Of a DNA stretch of 64,000 nt, positions 8,687 through 17,096 are shown one piece after another. A program made the position numbers and the translations under genes. Positions within the stretch are counted from its first letter, which is position 1. Each line of letters starts with the position of its first letter. The DNA is from Kitasatospora acidiphila (lineage in GTDB: Bacteria; Actinomycetota; Actinomycetes; Streptomycetales; Streptomycetaceae): the NCBI RefSeq assembly GCF_006636205.1, contig NZ_VIGB01000003.1, positions 4,268,501 to 4,332,500 on the forward strand. Direction: 5' to 3'. The notes under the pieces are model-generated. The model was given only the letters and a program-made list of their open reading frames with translations, did no database searches and was not told the DNA's origin.

Positions 8687-9994
8687 TCAGCCCTCCAGGA
8701 AGGCCTTGATCGCCGAGGCCAGCAGGAACGCGTCGTCGGCGCCGCACAGCTCGCGGGCCGAGTGCATGGAGAGCGCGGCGATGCCGCAGTCCACCGTGGT
8801 GATGCCGAGCCGGGCCGCGGTGATCGGGCCGATGGTGGTGCCGCAGGGCACCGTGTTGTTGGAGACGAAGGTCTGCCAGGGCACTCCGGCCCGCTCGCAG
8901 GCGGCCGCGAAGACGGCCCGGCCGACCCCGTCGGTGGCGTAGCGGTTGTTGACGTTGACCTTGAGGATCGGGCCGCCGTTGGGCGCCGGCTGGTGGCCGG
9001 GCTCGTGCTTCTCGGGGTAGTTGGGGTGCACCGCGTGCCCCATGTCGGAGGAGAGGCAGACGGTGCCGGCCAGCGCCCGGGCCCGGTCCTCCTCGTTGCC
9101 GCCGCGGCTGGACACGCTGCGCTCCAGCACCCGGCCGAGCAGCGGGCCCTGGGCGCCGGTGTCCGACTCGCTGCCGGTCTCCTCGTGGTCGAAGGCGGCC
9201 ATCACCGGGATGTAGGGCAGCTCGTCGGCGCCGTCGGCGGTGGCCACGGCGGCCAGCGCGGCGGCCGAGGCGTGCACCGAGAGCAGGTTGTCCAGGCGCG
9301 GGCCGGCCAGCAGCTCGCGGTCCCGGCCGAGGTACGACGGCGGCTGGACGTCATGGGTCATCAGGTCCCAGCCGAGCACCTGGTCCGCGTCCAGCCCGGC
9401 GCGCTCCGCGACGTAGCGCAGCAGGGATCCCTCGTCGACCGAGCCCAGGCCCCAGATCGGCGTGAGGTGGCGCTGCCGGTCCAGCTTCAGCCCGTCGTTC
9501 ACCTGCCGGTCCAGGTGGATCGCCAGCTGCGGCACCCGCAGCAGCGGCTCGTCCAGCTGCACCAGCCGCGTCGACCCGTCACGCAGTACCAGGCGCCCGG
9601 AGATCCCCAGGTCCCGGTCCAGCCAGGTGTTCAGCGGCACACCGCCGTAGATCTCCACGGCCACCTGCCGCCAGCCGACCGACCCGGTGTCCGGCACCGG
9701 CTTGACCCGCAGGTTCGGGGAGTCGGTGTGGCTGCCGACGATCCGGAACGGCGTGGCCGGCCCGGCGCTGCGCGGCACGTACCAGGCGATCAGCGCGCCG
9801 CCCCGGATGACGTACCGGCCGCCGACCGCGCCGTCCCACGCGTCGGCCTCGGCGATCTGCCGGAAGCCCGCCTTCTCCAGCCGCTCGGCGGCACCCGCCA
9901 CGGCGTGGTACGGCGACGGGGCGGCGGCCAGATACGCGATCAAGTCGTCGGTATGAGTCCGGTTGAAGAAGACCGAGCGGTCGGCGGTCGACAT
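8687..9994 (-). CDS. apeB: M18 family aminopeptidase
   Basis: Zinc metalloaminopeptidase of the aspartyl-aminopeptidase family (M18), removing N-terminal residues from peptides in the cytoplasm. It is 435 residues, full length for bacterial members. Metal-site segments are GSHTDSPNLRVKP near residue 89, the FDHEETGSES metal/catalytic-Glu segment, SSDMGHAVHPNY and the C-terminal GIAALSMHSARE with a metal-binding His. It starts at ATG 9994 (MSTADRSVFFNRTHTDDL). It converges with the NHL-thioredoxin gene. Upstream on the same strand is a broken XRE regulator gene, with no sign of coupling. Confidence 0.94.
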   Translation of the reverse strand: MSTADRSVFFNRTHTDDLIAYLAAAPSPYHAVAGAAERLEKAGFRQIAEADAWDGAVGGRYVIRGGALIAWYVPRSAGPATPFRIVGSHTDSPNLRVKPVPDTGSVGWRQVAVEIYGGVPLNTWLDRDLGISGRLVLRDGSTRLVQLDEPLLRVPQLAIHLDRQVNDGLKLDRQRHLTPIWGLGSVDEGSLLRYVAERAGLDADQVLGWDLMTHDVQPPSYLGRDRELLAGPRLDNLLSVHASAAALAAVATADGADELPYIPVMAAFDHEETGSESDTGAQGPLLGRVLERSVSSRGGNEEDRARALAGTVCLSSDMGHAVHPNYPEKHEPGHQPAPNGGPILKVNVNNRYATDGVGRAVFAAACERAGVPWQTFVSNNTVPCGTTIGPITAARLGITTVDCGIAALSMHSARELCGADDAFLLASAIKAFLEG

Positions 9995-10177
9995 GCTGCT
10001 CCTGGTTCGAGGGATGCCGGAGAGCCGGCGGTACGGGGCTGCCCTCCCTGAGCATATGCCCGTACACCGACAGATAGATCAGGATCAGCTCCACGATCCT
10101 GCTGCTGACCGGCCCACCAACCGCCGTCGCTTCCTCCGTCAAACCTCCCGCATCGTCCCGCCCGGCCTCGCCCCGGC

Positions 10178-10391
10178 TCACATCGCGGCCTGCTCCAGAC
10201 AGGTCGCGTCGTCGCCCTCGGCTCCCAGCGCGGTGATCAGTCGTCGCACGTTGCTGCGGCGCGGCCTGGTCCGCCCGCGTTCCAGGTCCCCGATCGACCG
10301 CACGGTCAGGCCTGACCGCTCCGCCAGCCGTTCCTGGCTGAGTTCGGCCTGCTTCCGCAGCTCGCGCAGTAACTCCCGAAGCTCCGGTCAT
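10178..10391 (-). pseudogene. XRE-type helix-turn-helix regulator, frameshifted remnant
   Basis: A short open frame, about 67 codons ending at TGA 10178-10180, encodes a clear HTH_3 domain (LRELLRELRKQAELSQERLAE then RSIGDLERGRTRPRR). No start codon lies in that frame: a stop sits just upstream. The only good ATG (10391, MT-) is one base out of register, as if one G had been added in CCGGAG next to it. Related HTH domains usually front longer regulators (SARP or NB-ARC type), so this is either a tiny regulator or the remnant of a larger gene. It contains one TTA codon (10370-10372), the rare bldA-dependent codon of Streptomyces. Confidence 0.6.
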
Positions 10392-10435
10392 GTTGTTGAC
10401 GCATCGAACGTCCCCCCAACCAGGATCTGATCCCA

Positions 10436-11398
10436 ATGCAGCATCACTGTACGCACGGGATCGATTCCCGGAAGGATCTTTCATTCAACGATCTTCCGCG
10501 GAGCTCCGAGCCACTGGTCAGCGGCCCGAGCGGGGACGGCAACCCGGGCCAGGGCCTGACCGTGCTCGCGACCACCCCGGGGGCCGTGCGGGCGATGGCT
10601 CCCCGGCTGACCGCCGGCGTCGCCCTGGACCCGTACATGGAGCGCACCCACCAGCCGGTCGCGCTGCTGAGCGCGGCGGCGGCCGGCCGACTGGGGGTCA
10701 CCCGGCTGGACGCGCAGCCGGCGGTGTTCATCGACGGGCTGCCGTACACGGTGGTCGGGATCTTCGACCAGGTGCAGCGCGAGCCGGGGGCCCTGCTGGG
10801 CGTGCTGATCCCGAGCAGCACCGCGCTGGACCGGTTCGGCGACCCCGGCACCACGCCCGACCAGGCCGCCCAGGCCCTGGTCGCCACCCGGGTGGGCGCG
10901 GCCCCGGTGGTCGCCCGGCAGCTGGCGGTGGCGCTGCGCCCCGACCGTCCGAAGGCGTTCGCCGTGACCGCCCCGCCCGACCCGCACAGCCTGCGCGACC
11001 ACGTCACCACCGACCTGAGCGGGCTCTTCCTGGCGCTGGCCGGGATCTGCCTGCTGGTCGGCACGGTCGGGATCGCCAACACCACGCTGGTGGCGGTGCT
11101 GGAACGGACCGAGGAGATCGGGCTGCGCCGGGCACTGGGGGCCAGGACCAGGCATGTGGCCGCCCAGTTCCTCGCCGAGTCGACTGCGCTCGGCACCCTC
11201 GGCGGGCTGATCGGGACCAGTCTGGGCGTGCTGACCGTGCTGGCCGTGGCCGCCGCCCGGGACTGGACGGCGGTGCTCTCCCCCGCCACCACCCTGCCCG
11301 CACCGCTCATCGGCTCGCTGGTGGGCCTGCTGGCCGGCCTCTATCCGTCGCTGCGTGCGGCGCGGATCGACCCGCTGAAGGCGCTGCGCACGGGCTGA
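10436..11398 (+). pseudogene. FtsX/MacB-type ABC permease, 5'-truncated
   Basis: The C-terminal two thirds of a MacB-like ABC exporter permease. Domain-like sequence begins near 10540 (LTVLATTPGAVRAMAP) with part of the extracytoplasmic MacB_PCD region. Then come three TM segments (LFLALAGICLLVGTVGIANT, a Gly-rich middle helix and a final helix) and the typical end LYPSLRAARIDPLKALRTG. The coupling-type motif ERTEEIGLRRALGA is intact. The first TM helix and start of the periplasmic domain are absent, and the first 30 or so residues of the open frame look random. No partner ATPase gene is adjacent. It meets the XRE remnant head to head, so a deletion may have removed both 5' ends. Confidence 0.75.
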
Positions 11399-11400
11399 AC

Positions 11401-11439
11401 AGCACTGTGGGGCCCGCGGTGTGCGGGCCCCACAGTGCT
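11401..11439. terminator. Strong bidirectional terminator
   Basis: Perfect 17-bp stem (11401-11417 with 11423-11439) and a 5-nt loop, starting 2 nt after the FtsX remnant stop. The acyl-CoA dehydrogenase converges on it from the other side. Confidence 0.85.
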
Positions 11440-11471
11440 GAGGGTGGGTCAGGCGGTCAGTGTCAGACTGC

Positions 11472-13301
11472 TCAGAAGGCGTCCTCGGCCAGCTCCATGA
11501 CGTCCAGGTCGATGCCCTCGGCGATCAGCCGCTGCGAGGCGACGGTCGGCAGGATGTTGCGGGCGAAGAACCGGGCGCCGGCCACCTTGCCCTGGTAGAA
11601 GGCGAGGTCCTTGCCGGTGGCGCCGGCCTCGATCTTGGCGAGCGCCACGACGGCCTGGCGCAGCAGCAGCCAGCCGACCACCACGTCGCCGGAGACCATC
11701 AGCAGGCGGGTGGTGTTGAGGCCCACCTTGTACATGTTCTTGACGTCCTGCTCGACCGAGGAGAGGTCGGCCAGCAGCTTGCCGACGATCGCCTCCAGGT
11801 CGCCGGCCGCCTTGGCCAGGAACTCGCGCTCGGCGGCGAGCGCCTCGCCGCCCTCGCCGGCCGCCAGGAACTTCTGGATCTGCTCGGAGACCGCGGTCAG
11901 CGCCTGGCCGCCGTCCTTCACGATCTTGCGGAAGAAGTAGTCCTGGCCCTGGATCGCCGTGGTGCCCTCGTAGAGGGTGTCGATCTTGGCGTCCCGGATG
12001 TACTGCTCGATCGGGTACTCCTGCAGGTAGCCGGAGCCGCCGAAGGTCTGCAGCGACTGGGCCAGCTGCTCGTAGGACTTCTCGGAGCCGTAGCCCTTGA
12101 CGATCGGCAGCAGCAGGTCGTTCAGGCGCTCGGCGGCCTCGTCCTTCTCACCGCGCAGGCGGGCGGCGGCCATGTCGTCCTGCACCGAGGCGGTGTAGAG
12201 GACCAGGGCGCGCATGCCCTCGGCGTAGGCCTTCTGGGTGAGCAGCGAGCGGCGCACGTCCGGGTGGTGCGTGATGGTGACGCGCGGCGCGGTCTTGTCC
12301 AGGAAGTTGGCGATGTCGGCGCCCTGGACGCGCTGCTTGGCGTAGTCCAGCGCGTTCAGGTAGCCGGTGGAGAGGGTGGCGATGGCCTTCGTGCCGACCA
12401 TCATGCGGGCGAACTCGATGATCTTGAACATCTGGCGGATGCCGTCGATCTTCTCGCCGACCAGCCAGCCCTTGGCCGGGTGCTTGGCGCCGAAGGTCAT
12501 CTCGCAGGTGTTCGAGGCCTTGAGGCCCATCTTGTGCTCGACGTTGGTGGCGTAGACGCCGTTGCGCTCGCCCAGCTCGCCGGTCTCCCAGTCGAAGTCG
12601 AACTTGGGGACGATGTAGAGGCCCAGGCCCTTGGTGCCCGGCTTGCCGCCCTCGGGGCGGGCCAGCACCAGGTGGATGATGTTCTCGGCCATGTCGTGCT
12701 CACCGGAGGTGATGAAGCGCTTCACGCCCTCGATGTGCCAGGAGCCGTCCTCCTGCTTGATCGCCTTGGTGCGGCCGGCGCCCACGTCGGAGCCCGCGTC
12801 GGGCTCGGTGAGGACCATGGTCGAGCCCCACAGGCGGTCGGTCATCCGCTGGGCGACCTTCAGCTGCTCCTCGGTGCCCTCGTCGGCGATGACACCGGCG
12901 AAGGCCGGGCCGGAGGAGTACATCCAGATGGCCGGGTTGGAGCCCAGGATCTGCTCGGCGAAGGCCCAGATCAGCGAGTTCGGGGTGACCTGGCCGCCGA
13001 TCGACTCCGGGATGCCCAGGCGCCACCACTCGGCGTCCATGAAGGTCTGGTAGCTCTTCTTGAAGCTGGCCGGGATCGGCGCGGTGTTGGTCTCCGGGTC
13101 GAAGACCGGCGGGTTGCGGTCGGCGTCCTCGAAGGAGGCGGCGAGGTCGTTCTCGGCCAGCCGGGAGATCTCGCTGAGGATGTTCTTCGCGGTGTCGACG
13201 TCCATGTCGGCGAACGGACCGGTGCCGTACACCTGGTCGCGGCCGAGCACCTCGAAGAGGTTGAACTCCACGTCCCGCAGGTTGGACTTGTAGTGACCCA
13301 T
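11472..13301 (-). CDS. Acyl-CoA dehydrogenase (FadE5-like, 609 aa)
   Basis: FAD-dependent alpha,beta-dehydrogenation of acyl-CoA in fatty acid beta-oxidation. It is longer than the usual 380-residue enzymes and matches the long actinobacterial FadE5-type group with an N-terminal extension and an extra C-terminal domain. Visible motifs are WGSTMVLTEPDAGSDVGAG, which contacts FAD and substrate, KRFITSGEHDMAENI, the QTFGGSGYLQEYPIEQ helix and DTLYEGTTAIQGQDY, which holds the family's catalytic-region Glu. The start at ATG 13301 (MGHYKSNLRDVEFNLFEV) has GGAG nine nt before it. Thirteen further upstream residues are possible but unlikely. Monocistronic, ending at the 11401-11439 terminator. Confidence 0.94.
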   Translation of the reverse strand: MGHYKSNLRDVEFNLFEVLGRDQVYGTGPFADMDVDTAKNILSEISRLAENDLAASFEDADRNPPVFDPETNTAPIPASFKKSYQTFMDAEWWRLGIPESIGGQVTPNSLIWAFAEQILGSNPAIWMYSSGPAFAGVIADEGTEEQLKVAQRMTDRLWGSTMVLTEPDAGSDVGAGRTKAIKQEDGSWHIEGVKRFITSGEHDMAENIIHLVLARPEGGKPGTKGLGLYIVPKFDFDWETGELGERNGVYATNVEHKMGLKASNTCEMTFGAKHPAKGWLVGEKIDGIRQMFKIIEFARMMVGTKAIATLSTGYLNALDYAKQRVQGADIANFLDKTAPRVTITHHPDVRRSLLTQKAYAEGMRALVLYTASVQDDMAAARLRGEKDEAAERLNDLLLPIVKGYGSEKSYEQLAQSLQTFGGSGYLQEYPIEQYIRDAKIDTLYEGTTAIQGQDYFFRKIVKDGGQALTAVSEQIQKFLAAGEGGEALAAEREFLAKAAGDLEAIVGKLLADLSSVEQDVKNMYKVGLNTTRLLMVSGDVVVGWLLLRQAVVALAKIEAGATGKDLAFYQGKVAGARFFARNILPTVASQRLIAEGIDLDVMELAEDAF

Positions 13302-13370
13302 CGCCGTTTCTCCGGTTCGTCGCTCAGGGTGCGCCATCACGCGCCCCTACCCGCCAGTAAACCCCATGAT

Positions 13371-13396
13371 GCTACCGGTTAGTAACTTGTACAAGC
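13371..13396 (-). promoter_or_regulatory. Possible operator upstream of the acyl-CoA dehydrogenase
   Basis: An AT-rich patch contains TACCGGTTAGTAAC and TTGTACAA (a perfect 8-bp palindrome). It resembles TetR-type sites before fatty-acid catabolic genes. The location, 70-95 nt upstream of the start, fits an operator; the regulator is unknown. Confidence 0.35.
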
Positions 13397-13576
13397 CCCC
13401 AGCCGCCAATACCGCGTGAAGGGCATCACGTCGTTCCATCCCGCGATACCCGCACCGAGCCGATCGAATGCCTACCCGACAGTCGTCTCGTAGTCGCCTC
13501 CCCACAGGACCATCCCAGGCCACGTTGTCCGATTCGGCCGCCGCACAAGGACTCTCCGGCCCGCTAGCCTGTCCGT

Positions 13577-14122
13577 GTGTACGGCTACGAGCAGAGCGCC
13601 AGCGGCGGCTACCCGGGCGACCCCTACCAGCAGGCGGGCCAGCAGGGCATGGGCGGCGGGTACGGACAGCAGGGGTACGGCGCGCAGGCCGGCCCCGGCA
13701 TGGCCGCCGGAGGATACGGCGACCAGGCGCAGTCCGCCGGCCAGTCGCTCTACCCCGAACCCTCGCCGCCCTCGCTCGCCGACGCGGTGCGCGCCTTCAC
13801 CACCGGCTCGATGCCGGTCGAGGACTTCCAGGCGATCTTCATCACCTCCAAGGTGCACTGCCCGCGCGGCGACCGCCCCGGCTTCCTGGCGCTGCACAAC
13901 ACGCCCACCCCGGTGATCCCGATGTTCAGCTCGCTCAAGGAGCTGCGCCGGTACGCGGGCAAGGAGTCCAAGTACTTCACCGTCTCCGGCGCCGAGGTGC
14001 TGGACCTGCTGCCGACCGGCTACGGCTTCGCGCTCGACATGGAGGGCGAGCACCGGATGGTGTTCGACGCCAAGGCCGTGGAGCAGATGGTGGACTTCAC
14101 CATGCGGCGGATGTACGGCTGA
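13577..14122 (+). CDS. SseB family protein
   Basis: A 181-residue soluble protein with an SseB N-terminal-type domain. The first 60 residues are a Gly/Gln/Tyr-rich low-complexity tail. The domain follows: LADAVRAFTTGSMPVEDFQAIF, then CPRGDRPGFLALHNTPTPVIPMFSS, then LKELRRYAGKESKYFTVSGAE, and DLLPTGYGFALDMEGEH. The function of this family in actinobacteria is not established. It starts at GTG 13577 and ends 30 nt before a hairpin terminator. The disordered N-terminus may mediate partner contacts, which is inference. Confidence 0.85.
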   Translation: MYGYEQSASGGYPGDPYQQAGQQGMGGGYGQQGYGAQAGPGMAAGGYGDQAQSAGQSLYPEPSPPSLADAVRAFTTGSMPVEDFQAIFITSKVHCPRGDRPGFLALHNTPTPVIPMFSSLKELRRYAGKESKYFTVSGAEVLDLLPTGYGFALDMEGEHRMVFDAKAVEQMVDFTMRRMYG

Positions 14123-14152
14123 GGCCGCCGCCGGGCCGCCTCGAAACCACCG

Positions 14153-14175
14153 GGTCCACCCTGAGAGGGTGGACC
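14153..14175 (+). terminator. Terminator after the SseB gene
   Basis: Perfect 10-bp stem GGTCCACCCT / AGGGTGGACC with a GAG loop, followed by a short T-containing stretch. Confidence 0.75.
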
Positions 14176-14183
14176 TTCCGCAT

Positions 14184-14226
14184 TTAGTTCAAGTTTCAAC
14201 TTGCTACTTGTTGATTGTTGAACTAA
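14184..14226 (+). promoter_or_regulatory. Inverted-repeat operator upstream of the pirin gene
   Basis: Perfect 9-bp inverted repeat TTAGTTCAA (14184-14192) and TTGAACTAA (14218-14226), with an inner TCAAC/GTTGA pair, in an AT-rich island. It lies 47 nt upstream of the pirin start. The layout fits a MarR- or TetR-type repressor site overlapping the promoter. No such regulator gene is adjacent. Confidence 0.7.
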
Positions 14227-14272
14227 CCTGGCGGACGTAGGCCACAGCGCCCCGATCCAGCAGGAGGCCGAC

Positions 14273-15241
14273 ATGCCAGCCGTGACCGTAGAGAACCCGC
14301 TCGTCCTGCCGCGCATCGCGGCTCCCGCCGAAGCTGCCACGCCCCGCCCCGCGCTGGCCGTCTCCACTGCCATCGAGGGCTTCGAGGGCGAGGGCTTCCC
14401 CGTCCGCCGGGCGTTCGCCAAGATCAACCAGAAGTACCTCGACCCGTTCATCATGATGGACCAGATGGGCGAGGTGGATTACGCGGCCGGCGAGCCGAAG
14501 GGGACCCCCTGGCACCCGCACCGCGGCTTCGAGACCGTCACCTACATCATCGACGGCACCTTCGTGCACCAGGACTCGCACGGCGGCGGCGGCGTGATCA
14601 CCGACGGCGACACCCAGTGGATGACGGCCGGCTCCGGCCTGCTGCACATCGAGACCCCGCCGGAGTCCCTGGTGCTGTCCGGCGGCCTCTTCCACGGGCT
14701 GCAGCTCTGGGTGAACCTGCCGGCCTCCGACAAGATGATCGCGCCCAAGTACCAGGACATCCGCGGCGGCAGCGTCAAGCTGCTCGCCTCCCCGGACGGC
14801 GGCGCGCTGGTCCGGCTGATCGCCGGTGAGATCGGCGGCCACCAGGGCCCCGGCGCCACCCACACCCCGATCACCATGATCCACGTCTCGGTGAACCCGG
14901 GCGCCCAGGTCACCCTGCCCTGGCGCGCCGACTTCAACGCACTCGCCTACGGCCTGGCCGGCAGCGGCTCGGCCGGCGAGGAGCACCGCCCCTTCCACAT
15001 GGGCCAGGCCGTGGTGTTCGGCGAGGGCGACACGCTCACCATCCGCGCCGACGACAAGCAGCCGGACTCCCGCAGCGCCAACTTCGAGGTGGTGCTGCTC
15101 GGCGGCCTGCCGATCCGCGAACCGGTCGCCTGGTACGGGCCGTTCGTGATGAACAGCCACACCGAGCTCCAGCAGGCCATGGACGACTTCCAGGCCGGCC
15201 GCCTCGGCACCATCCCCGCCAACCCGCACCTGCCGGGCTGA
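14273..15241 (+). CDS. Pirin family protein
   Basis: A 322-residue bicupin of the pirin family. The N-terminal cupin carries the metal-binding signature DPFIMMDQMG then HPHRGFETVTYIIDG with two His, and later HIETP. The C-terminal pirin domain includes PITMIHVSVNPGAQVTLPW and ends with ELQQAMDDFQAGRLG. Pirins bind Fe or other metals; some act as quercetin 2,3-dioxygenases and others as redox-sensing regulators, so the exact role is open. It is cytoplasmic and single-gene. The start is ATG 14273. The upstream inverted repeat suggests inducible expression. Confidence 0.92.
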   Translation: MPAVTVENPLVLPRIAAPAEAATPRPALAVSTAIEGFEGEGFPVRRAFAKINQKYLDPFIMMDQMGEVDYAAGEPKGTPWHPHRGFETVTYIIDGTFVHQDSHGGGGVITDGDTQWMTAGSGLLHIETPPESLVLSGGLFHGLQLWVNLPASDKMIAPKYQDIRGGSVKLLASPDGGALVRLIAGEIGGHQGPGATHTPITMIHVSVNPGAQVTLPWRADFNALAYGLAGSGSAGEEHRPFHMGQAVVFGEGDTLTIRADDKQPDSRSANFEVVLLGGLPIREPVAWYGPFVMNSHTELQQAMDDFQAGRLGTIPANPHLPG

Positions 15242-15257
15242 CGTCAGCTCCGACGAT

Positions 15258-15296
15258 CCGAACGGGTCGGCCTCCCCTGGAGGTCGACCCGTTCGG
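15258..15296 (+). terminator. Terminator after the pirin gene
   Basis: Twelve-bp perfect stem CCGAACGGGTCG / CGACCCGTTCGG, extended inward by CCTCC/GGAGG, starting 17 nt after the stop. Confidence 0.8.
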
Positions 15297-15305
15297 CGTT
15301 CTCCA

Positions 15306-15365
15306 CGCCGCTGGTTCCGCGCCGCTGGCTTCTGCGCCGCTGGTTTCTGCGCCGCCGGCTCCGCG
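15306..15365. repeat. Tandem repeat, about four 15-bp units
   Basis: Imperfect units of the form GCGCCGCTGGYTTCT are repeated about four times. Non-coding; a probable replication-slippage product. Confidence 0.7.
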
Positions 15366-15396
15366 CTGTCGGCGCGGACGTCCGCCAGTCCGTAGA

Positions 15397-15419
15397 ACTA
15401 ATCCGCTAAATACATTAGT
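15397..15419. promoter_or_regulatory. AT-rich inverted repeat ACTAAT/ATTAGT
   Basis: A 6-bp inverted repeat (15397-15402 and 15414-15419) in an AT-rich patch 140 nt upstream of the permease. It may be a promoter or a second operator; short arms keep confidence low. Confidence 0.35.
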
Positions 15420-15496
15420 AGTCAGCGGCCCCTCCCTGGCAGGATCTGACGATGGGTCACCATCGCCATGACTCCGGTCGCAGTGACCCGCTCGGA

Positions 15497-15513
15497 ATAC
15501 CCTATGGGGGTAT
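15497..15513 (+). promoter_or_regulatory. CsoR-like copper operator
   Basis: ATACCC-TATGG-GGGTAT is a palindrome of the kind bound by the Cu(I) repressor CsoR in actinobacteria (TACCC...GGGTA type). It lies 44 nt upstream of the permease start, where binding would block transcription. No csoR gene is in the window, so action in trans is assumed. Confidence 0.6.
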
Positions 15514-15557
15514 GTGGTTCACCGAGTGCAAGCAGTTCGAGGGGAAGGCGGAGCACC

Positions 15558-16880
15558 ATGCACGCGCTACTGCACGCACTGTCCATCACCGGGTCGATGA
15601 CCTGGGAGATCACCTGGGCGCTGATCCTGGGCTTCCTGCTGTCCGCCGTGGTCCAGGCGGTGGTGCGCAAGTCCACGGTGATCCGGCTGCTCGGTGACGA
15701 CCGCCCCCGCACCCTGGCGATCGCCTCCGCCCTCGGCGCGGCCTCCTCGTCCTGCTCCTACGCGGCCGTCGCGCTCGCCCGCTCGCTGTTCCGCAAGGGC
15801 GCCGACTTCACCGCCGCCATGGCCTTCGAGATCGCCTCCACCAACCTGGTGGTCGAACTCGGCGTCATCCTGGCCCTGTTGATGGGATGGCAGTTCACCG
15901 CGGCGGAGTTCGTCGGCGGCCCGATCATGATCATCGCGCTGGCCGTGCTGTTCCGGCTCTTCCTGCGGGACAAGTTGCTACGCGAGGCCCGCGAGCAGGC
16001 GGACCGCGGGCTGGCCGGTTCGATGGAGGGCCACGCGGCGATGGACATGTCCGTCCAGGGCGAGGGCTCCTTCACCCGGCGGCTGTTCTCCCGCGACGGG
16101 TTCACCGCCACCGCCCATGTGTTCGTCATGGAGTGGGCCGCCATCCTCAAGGACCTGGTGATCGGCCTGCTGGTGGCCGGTGCGATCGCCGCCTGGGTGC
16201 CGGACTCCTTCTGGCAGGCGTTCTTCTTCGCCCACCACCCGCTGGCGGCCAAGCTCTGGGGACCGCTGATCGGCCCGGTGGTGGCGATGATCTCGTTCGT
16301 CTGCTCGATCGGGAACGTGCCGCTGGCGGTGGTCCTCTGGAAGGGCGGCATCAGCTTCGGCGGCGTGGTCGCGTTCATCTTCGCCGACCTGCTGATCCTG
16401 CCGATCCTGAACATCTACCGGAAGTACTACGGCCGGCGGATGGCCTACTTCCTGCTGGCCACCTTCTACGCCGCCATGGTCCTCGCCGGCTACCTGGTGG
16501 AGCTCCTCTTCGGCGGCCTCGGCCTGATCCCCGACCAGCGCGACGCCACCATCCCGATGGAGGGCATCTCCTGGAACTACACCAGCTGGCTCAACATCGC
16601 CTTCCTGCTGCTGGCCGCCGTGCTGGTGATCCGCTTCTTCCGCACCGGGGGGATGGCGATGATGCACATGATGGGCGGCGGGCCGGATGACCACGCGGGG
16701 CACGGGCACGAAGGGCACGAGGGGCACGCGGGCCACGGAGGGCACGCGGGGCACGCAGGGCATGACGGCCACGACGCGCACGAAGGGCACGGGGGGCACG
16801 AGGGCCACGGGGACCACAGCGCGCACGCGGGTCACGACCACGGTGCGCACGGGGACCACGGGGACCACCAGCACCACTGA
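15558..16880 (+). CDS. UPF0718/DUF318-type permease with His-rich tail
   Basis: A 440-residue polytopic membrane protein of the permease family related to ArsP (DUF318). About eight to ten TM helices are visible. Conserved family motifs are GAASSSCSYAAVALARSL near residue 56 and FVCSIGNVPLAVVLW. Both carry a Cys and a small-residue turn that could form a transport site. The cytoplasmic loop contains MEGHAAMDMS. The last 75 residues are an extreme His/Gly repeat (HEGHEGHAGHGGH and similar, over 25 His), a likely metal buffer or sensor. ATG 15558 follows AAGGCGGAG; the longer frame from 15468 would run through the operator. Together with the CsoR-like site this suggests export or handling of copper or a similar soft metal, which is inference. 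Confidence 0.85.
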   Translation: MHALLHALSITGSMTWEITWALILGFLLSAVVQAVVRKSTVIRLLGDDRPRTLAIASALGAASSSCSYAAVALARSLFRKGADFTAAMAFEIASTNLVVELGVILALLMGWQFTAAEFVGGPIMIIALAVLFRLFLRDKLLREAREQADRGLAGSMEGHAAMDMSVQGEGSFTRRLFSRDGFTATAHVFVMEWAAILKDLVIGLLVAGAIAAWVPDSFWQAFFFAHHPLAAKLWGPLIGPVVAMISFVCSIGNVPLAVVLWKGGISFGGVVAFIFADLLILPILNIYRKYYGRRMAYFLLATFYAAMVLAGYLVELLFGGLGLIPDQRDATIPMEGISWNYTSWLNIAFLLLAAVLVIRFFRTGGMAMMHMMGGGPDDHAGHGHEGHEGHAGHGGHAGHAGHDGHDAHEGHGGHEGHGDHSAHAGHDHGAHGDHGDHQHH

Positions 16881-16906
16881 CCCGCACGCACCGCACCACG
16901 CGAAAG

Positions 16907-16953
16907 CGCCTGTCGGCAGGCGACCGGGGAGACGGGGCACCCGCCGACAGGCG
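16907..16953 (+). terminator. Terminator after the permease
   Basis: Perfect 11-bp stem CGCCTGTCGGC / GCCGACAGGCG with a 25-nt loop, 26 nt after the stop. Confidence 0.65.
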
Positions 16954-17031
16954 ACGTCGGTCCGGTCCACTAATGGCGGGTGAAACCGTCCGACGGGTCT
17001 GACCGGCATGGCAGACTTTGGGCAGAGAATC

Positions 17032-17074
17032 ATCTTCTACATCTACGTAGAAATACTACGTAGATGTAGAAGAT
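17032..17074 (+). promoter_or_regulatory. 19-bp perfect inverted repeat, probable BlaI-type operator
   Basis: Two 19-bp arms (17032-17050 and 17056-17074) are perfect reverse complements around AAATA. Each contains CTACGTAG and CTACATC, and the site ends 22 nt before the BlaI-family start. BlaI/MecI proteins bind TACA/TGTA-type dyads and usually repress their own operon, so autoregulation is the simplest reading. Confidence 0.85.
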
Positions 17075-17096
17075 AGCGCAGAAGGCGAGAAAGTCC

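Larger units (their letters stand above)
15242..15557. other. Intergenic region: terminator, repeat and two operator candidates
   Basis: A 316-nt gap holding, in order, the pirin terminator, a four-fold 15-bp tandem repeat, an ACTAAT/ATTAGT inverted repeat, and a CsoR-like palindrome just before the permease. No gene is seen. Confidence 0.6.

Noticed and set aside
11460..13382. 640-codon plus-strand open frame
   Set aside because: It is antisense to the well-supported acyl-CoA dehydrogenase and has no recognisable domain.
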